A stretch of DNA of 9,058 bases from Caryophanales bacterium (GTDB lineage: Bacteria; Bacillota_I; Bacilli_A; RFN20; CAG-826). The position numbers and the translations under genes were made by a program. Positions within the stretch are counted from its first letter, which is position 1. Each line of letters begins with the position of its first letter. Shown here piece after piece: positions 6,554-9,058 of this stretch. Location: the NCBI GenBank assembly GCA_028723545.1, contig JAQYER010000040.1, positions 1 to 9,058 on the forward strand, written 5' to 3'. Under the pieces are notes generated by a model. The model searched no databases, was not told the DNA's origin, and saw nothing but the letters and a program-made list of their open reading frames with translations.

Positions 6554-6559
6554 ATTATA
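6554..6559 (-). promoter_or_regulatory. Perfect -10 box before the bridge-RNA candidate
   Basis: The minus strand reads TATAAT here. No good -35 box lies 16-18 bases upstream in the inserted form (TTTGTT-like only). In IS110 elements the bridge-RNA promoter is often completed when the two ends join in the circular intermediate, which would fit a -10 near the left end with a poor -35. Confidence 0.4.
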
Positions 6560-6650
6560 GAGCAGGAGACTCTAAAAACAAAACACATTCTCAAGAAAGG
6601 GAGTATTCAAATTCCAATTCCTAAGACAGAATTTAGAATACAAGGACTTT

Positions 6651-7268
6651 ATGAAACTATTTTCCAAGATAGAAGAGGTAAGAATTGTCCCAGTTGTAGT
6701 TTTTAATAATGCAAGCGAAACGATTCCTACATTAAATGCGATGAAAGAAGGAGGACTTCCAGTCGCAGAAATCTGTTACCGCACTGAATGCGCACCTGAA
6801 TGTTTAAAAATCGCTGTTAGTCATTTTAAAGATGATTTTGTTATTGGAGCAGGTACAGTAATTAATGAACAACAAGCTAAAGAAGCTATTTCTTTAGGCG
6901 CTCAATTCATTGTTTCTCCTGGTTTAAGTGTTTCAGTAGCTAAAGTATGCAAAGAAAATAATATTCCTTACTTCCCTGGCGTTGCTACTCCAACTGAAAT
7001 TATGCAAGCAATTGAATTAGGAATTAAAATCGTTAAATTTTTCCCAGCATCAGTATATGGTGGTATTAAAGCTATTAATGCTCTTGGAGCGGCTTTCCCA
7101 CAAATTAAATTTTTACCAACTGGTGGTGTTGGACCAGATAATTTACCTGAATTTTTATCAAATAAAAAGATTTATGCATGTGGAGGATCTTGGATGATGA
7201 AAGGCACTCCAGAAGATATAAAAAACAAATGTAAAGAAGCAATCGATATTGTTAAAGGAGCAAAATAA
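6651..7268 (+). CDS. kdgA: KDPG/KHG aldolase
   Basis: 2-keto-3-deoxy-6-phosphogluconate aldolase (EC 4.1.2.14), a cytosolic class I aldolase that splits KDPG into pyruvate and glyceraldehyde-3-phosphate. It has 205 residues, a normal length. It shows the TIM-barrel landmarks PVVVFNN (14-20), the catalytic Glu40 in AEICYRT, GAGTV (66-70), SPGLS, the Schiff-base Lys129 in IVKFFPAS, and PTGGVGPDNL with phosphate-binding glycines. The ribosome site is AAGGA at about 6642-6646. The stop shares its last base with the start of kdgK (TAATG), so the two are translationally coupled. Its nearest upstream sequence is the IS110 element, which probably separates it from its old promoter near 5028. The gene looks intact. 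Confidence 0.95.
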   Translation: MKLFSKIEEVRIVPVVVFNNASETIPTLNAMKEGGLPVAEICYRTECAPECLKIAVSHFKDDFVIGAGTVINEQQAKEAISLGAQFIVSPGLSVSVAKVCKENNIPYFPGVATPTEIMQAIELGIKIVKFFPASVYGGIKAINALGAAFPQIKFLPTGGVGPDNLPEFLSNKKIYACGGSWMMKGTPEDIKNKCKEAIDIVKGAK

Positions 7269-8290
7269 TGGCAAAAATCGTTACAATGGGAGAAATAATG
7301 CTCAGATTGTCTTCTCCATTAAATTCACGCTTCGTCCAATCTCAAACATTTGATGTTTGCTATGGTGGTGGTGAAGCAAATGTGGCTGTTTCATTAGCAA
7401 ATTATGGACATGATGCTTATTTTGTAAGTAAAGTTCCTACACATGAAATTGGTCAATGTGCAATCAATGCTTTAAGAAGATATGGCGTTCATACTGATTA
7501 TGTCGCTCGTGGTGGTGATCGTTTAGGAATATATTTCTTAGAAACTGGTGCCTCTATGAGACCTTCTAAAGTTGTTTATGACCGCGCTAATTCATCAATC
7601 GCTTTAGCCAATCCTAGTGATTTTGATTTTGATAAAATCTTTGAAGGTGCTACTTGGTTCCACTGGTCTGGAATTACACCAGCTATTTCTGATAAAGCGG
7701 CAGAATGCTTAAAATATGCATGTATTGCTGCTAAAAAACACGGTGTCACTATTTCATGTGACTTAAATTTTAGAAAGAAATTATGGACTAGTGAAAAAGC
7801 AATATCAATTATGAGACCATTAATGGAATATGTTGATGTTTGTATCGGCAATGAAGAAGATGCTGAATTATGTTTAGGATTTAAGCCAAATAGTGATGTT
7901 AATAAAGGAAAAACTGATGCGGAAGGATATCATAAAATCTTTGAAGAAATGTTAAAAACATTTAATTTCAAATATGTTGTATCAACACTTCGTGAATCTT
8001 ATAGCGCAACTCACAATGGTTGGAAAGCATTAATATATAATGGAAAAGATTTCTATGAATCAAAACATTATGATATTGAACCAATTATTGACCGTGTTGG
8101 TGGTGGAGATTCATTCGCTGGTGGTTTAATCCATGGATTATTAAAATATAATGATCAAGGAAAAGCATTGGAATTCGCTGTTGCTGCTAGTGCATTAAAA
8201 CATACAATTCCTGGTGATTTCAATTTATGCAGCGAAAAAGAAGTTGAATCTTTAGCGGGCGGAGATGCTTCTGGTAGAGTTCAACGATAG
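7268..8290 (+). CDS. kdgK: 2-keto-3-deoxygluconate kinase (PfkB family)
   Basis: KDG kinase (EC 2.7.1.45) uses ATP to phosphorylate 2-keto-3-deoxygluconate to KDPG, the substrate of the kdgA product next door. It has 340 residues and a PfkB/ribokinase fold. The N-terminal substrate-binding motif is CYGGGEANVAVSLANYG (31-47). The middle includes FHWSGITPAIS and CDLNFRKKLW (164-173), then GNEEDAE. The C-terminal signature is DRVGGGDSFAGGLIHGL (275-291) with D281 as catalytic base; the usual GAGD reads GGGD, as in other KdgK proteins. The start overlaps the kdgA stop by one base. The last eight residues or so (GGDASGRVQR) are polar and seem to be a free tail. Only ten bases separate it from the broken kduI gene, so all were one operon. 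Confidence 0.95.
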   Translation: MAKIVTMGEIMLRLSSPLNSRFVQSQTFDVCYGGGEANVAVSLANYGHDAYFVSKVPTHEIGQCAINALRRYGVHTDYVARGGDRLGIYFLETGASMRPSKVVYDRANSSIALANPSDFDFDKIFEGATWFHWSGITPAISDKAAECLKYACIAAKKHGVTISCDLNFRKKLWTSEKAISIMRPLMEYVDVCIGNEEDAELCLGFKPNSDVNKGKTDAEGYHKIFEEMLKTFNFKYVVSTLRESYSATHNGWKALIYNGKDFYESKHYDIEPIIDRVGGGDSFAGGLIHGLLKYNDQGKALEFAVAASALKHTIPGDFNLCSEKEVESLAGGDASGRVQR

Positions 8291-8300
8291 GAGATTCAAT

Positions 8301-8549
8301 ATGAAAGAATTAGATGTTAGATACGCAAATCATCCAGATGATTCAAAAAATACACAACCGAAGAATTAAGAAAACATTATTTAATTGAAGAAGTTTTTGC
8401 TAAAGATGATATTTCATTAACATATTCACATCAAGACCGTATTATCGCTGGTGGAGCTTATCCAGTTATAAAGAATTAATTCTTGAAGCAGGTGATGCTT
8501 TAAGAGCTGATTATTTCTTACAAAGAAGAGAACTCGGAATTATTAATAT
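8301..8549 (+). pseudogene. kduI: KduI N-terminal fragment with two frameshifts
   Basis: 5-keto-4-deoxyuronate isomerase (EC 5.3.1.17), reading MKELDVRYANHPDDSK and then, after a frame change, YTTEELRKHYLIEEVF, DDISLTYSHQDRIIAGGAYPV, and after a second change KELILEAGDALRADYFLQRR. These are classic KduI N-terminal motifs. A net loss of one base falls in the A-run at 8345-8350, and another at about 8468-8470. The first frame ends at a TAA after 22 codons. At 8538-8549 the sequence passes into KduD, so only about 83 of roughly 277 residues remain and the C-terminal metal-binding part is lost. GGAG at 8290-8293 marks the genuine start. The enzyme cannot be made. Confidence 0.85.
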
Positions 8550-8919
8550 ATGTTCAATGATGTCTGAATTAGGAAGAGAAACAGTTTCTGCTTATGCAGC
8601 CGCAAAAGGCGGATTAAAAATGCTTACAAGAAATATTTGTTCTGAATATGGCGATCAAAATATTCAATGTAATGCGATTGGTCCTGGATATATTGCCACA
8701 CCTCAAACCGCTCCATTAAGAGAAGTTCAACCTGATGGTTCTAAGTATCCATTTGACACATTTATTTGTTCTAGAACCCCAGCTGGTAGATGGCTTGAGC
8801 CATCAGAACTTGGTGGACCAGCTGTATTCTTAGCAAGTGATGCATCAAATGCAGTTAATGGTCACATTTTATATGTTGATGGTGGAATTTTAGCTTATAT
8901 CGGAAAACAACCTAAATAA
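8538..8919 (+). pseudogene. kduD: KduD C-terminal half (SDR oxidoreductase) fused to KduI
   Basis: About 126 residues of a short-chain dehydrogenase: IINICSMMSELGRETVSAYA then AAKGGLKMLTRN, with catalytic YAAAK, then CNAIGPGYIATPQTAPL and the ending VNGHILYVDGGILAYIGKQP. This end is characteristic of KduD (2-dehydro-3-deoxy-D-gluconate 5-dehydrogenase, EC 1.1.1.127), which converts the KduI product to KDG. The Rossmann nucleotide-binding N-terminus (TGxxxGIG, NNAG) and roughly the first 130 residues are missing. An internal ATG at 8557 could start a 120-residue piece, but it has no ribosome site and no cofactor fold. It is in the same frame as the last part of the KduI fragment. Confidence 0.85.
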
Positions 8920-8945
8920 TAATAAAAAACTTTATATTGAGATGA

Positions 8946-8968
8946 CCCGAAATAATATTTCGGGTTTT
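8946..8968 (+). terminator. Rho-independent terminator of the uronate operon
   Basis: CCCGAAAT (8946-8953) pairs perfectly with ATTTCGGG (8957-8964), a three-base loop between, followed by TTTT and a T-rich stretch. It lies 26 bases after the KduD stop and ends the operon. Confidence 0.88.
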
Positions 8969-8983
8969 CTTTATCAATATTGA

Positions 8984-9002
8984 TATAATATCTAATAGGT
9001 GG
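8984..9002 (+). promoter_or_regulatory. -10 box and ribosome site of the following gene
   Basis: TATAAT at 8984-8989 follows the terminator, without a clear -35 box (the region 17 bases upstream is the terminator tail). AGGTGG at 8997-9002 lies ten bases before the ATG at 9013. Confidence 0.45.
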
Positions 9003-9012
9003 AAAGAAAATT

Positions 9013-9058
9013 ATGGAAGTTAAAGAAGCTTTATTAAAAAGAAGAAGTACAAGAAAAT
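9013..9058 (+). CDS. Start of a probable nitroreductase-family gene (cut by window end)
   Basis: Only the first 15 codons are present: MEVKEALLKRRSTRK. The pattern 'eaL..RRSiRk' is the usual opening of nitroreductase-family FMN oxidoreductases, in which the arginines contact the flavin phosphate. It has its own ribosome site and -10 box and lies beyond the terminator, so it is likely a separate unit unrelated to uronate use. So little is visible that the family is a guess from one motif. Confidence 0.5.
   Translation, partial: MEVKEALLKRRSTRK

Larger units (their letters stand above)
5094..6611 (-). mobile_element. IS110-family insertion sequence (ends approximate)
   Basis: The element consists of a transposase gene on the minus strand, a long non-coding segment upstream of it (6377 to about 6603) and a short one downstream (5203 to about 5102), which is the usual IS110 plan. 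The octamer TATTCAAA occurs at 5094-5101 and 6604-6611, just where the ends are expected, giving an element near 1.5 kb. A second repeated octamer, AGGAGACT (5083-5090 and 6564-6571), offers alternative ends. IS110 elements do not make normal terminal inverted repeats, and none were seen. The exact ends cannot be fixed without an empty site. Confidence 0.6.

Noticed and set aside
7576..7851. Minus-strand open frame inside kdgK
   Set aside because: It is a shadow of a clearly conserved plus-strand gene, with no ribosome site or family motif.

Overview
The window comes from an AT-rich, low-GC Gram-positive bacterium (Firmicutes/Bacilli-like). Coding regions use many AAA, ATT and TTA codons, ribosome sites are AGGAG-like, TGA serves as a stop, and the protein families (GntR/FCD regulator, UxaC, KdgA, KdgK) suit such a host. 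I cannot name a genus. Positions 1-490 are the exception: visibly GC-rich and probably foreign.

Layout: (1) 1-500, a GC-rich minus-strand remnant that looks like an IS1595-type transposase with a broken frame, plus a cluster of overlapping inverted repeats. (2) 536-1951, an intact AlbA_2/GHKL-like ATPase/winged-helix protein whose leader carries the same 12-bp repeat that encodes an NDKI repeat inside the gene. (3) 1948-2754, a mosaic of gene pieces: the first codons of a membrane protein, an acetyltransferase lacking its usual N-terminus, and the last ~70 residues of a probable GH28 pectinase. (4) 2767-4857, an intact GntR-family regulator and glucuronate isomerase UxaC. (5) 4857-4955, the first 32 codons of an SGNH/rhamnogalacturonan acetylesterase. 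(6) 5010-5057, a palindrome and a good promoter. (7) About 5094-6611, an IS110-family element with a candidate bridge RNA upstream of its transposase. (8) 6651-8290, intact KdgA and KdgK with overlapping stop and start. (9) 8301-8919, a KduI head with two frameshifts fused to the KduD tail. (10) A terminator at 8946-8968 and the first codons of a nitroreductase-like gene.

Taken together this is a pectin/hexuronate catabolism locus in decay. UxaC would isomerise glucuronate or galacturonate, and KdgK and KdgA would convert 2-keto-3-deoxygluconate to pyruvate and glyceraldehyde-3-phosphate. The polymer-attacking parts (GH28, acetylesterase) and the unsaturated-uronate branch (KduI, KduD) survive only as fragments. 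The oxidoreductase and dehydratase steps linking UxaC to KdgK are not in the window. The most interesting signals are the shared leader/coding repeat of the AlbA_2 gene, the IS110 bridge-RNA candidate inserted between a promoter and kdgA, and the clean KduI-KduD fusion at a stretch where both proteins read IINI. I found no convincing new multi-gene system.
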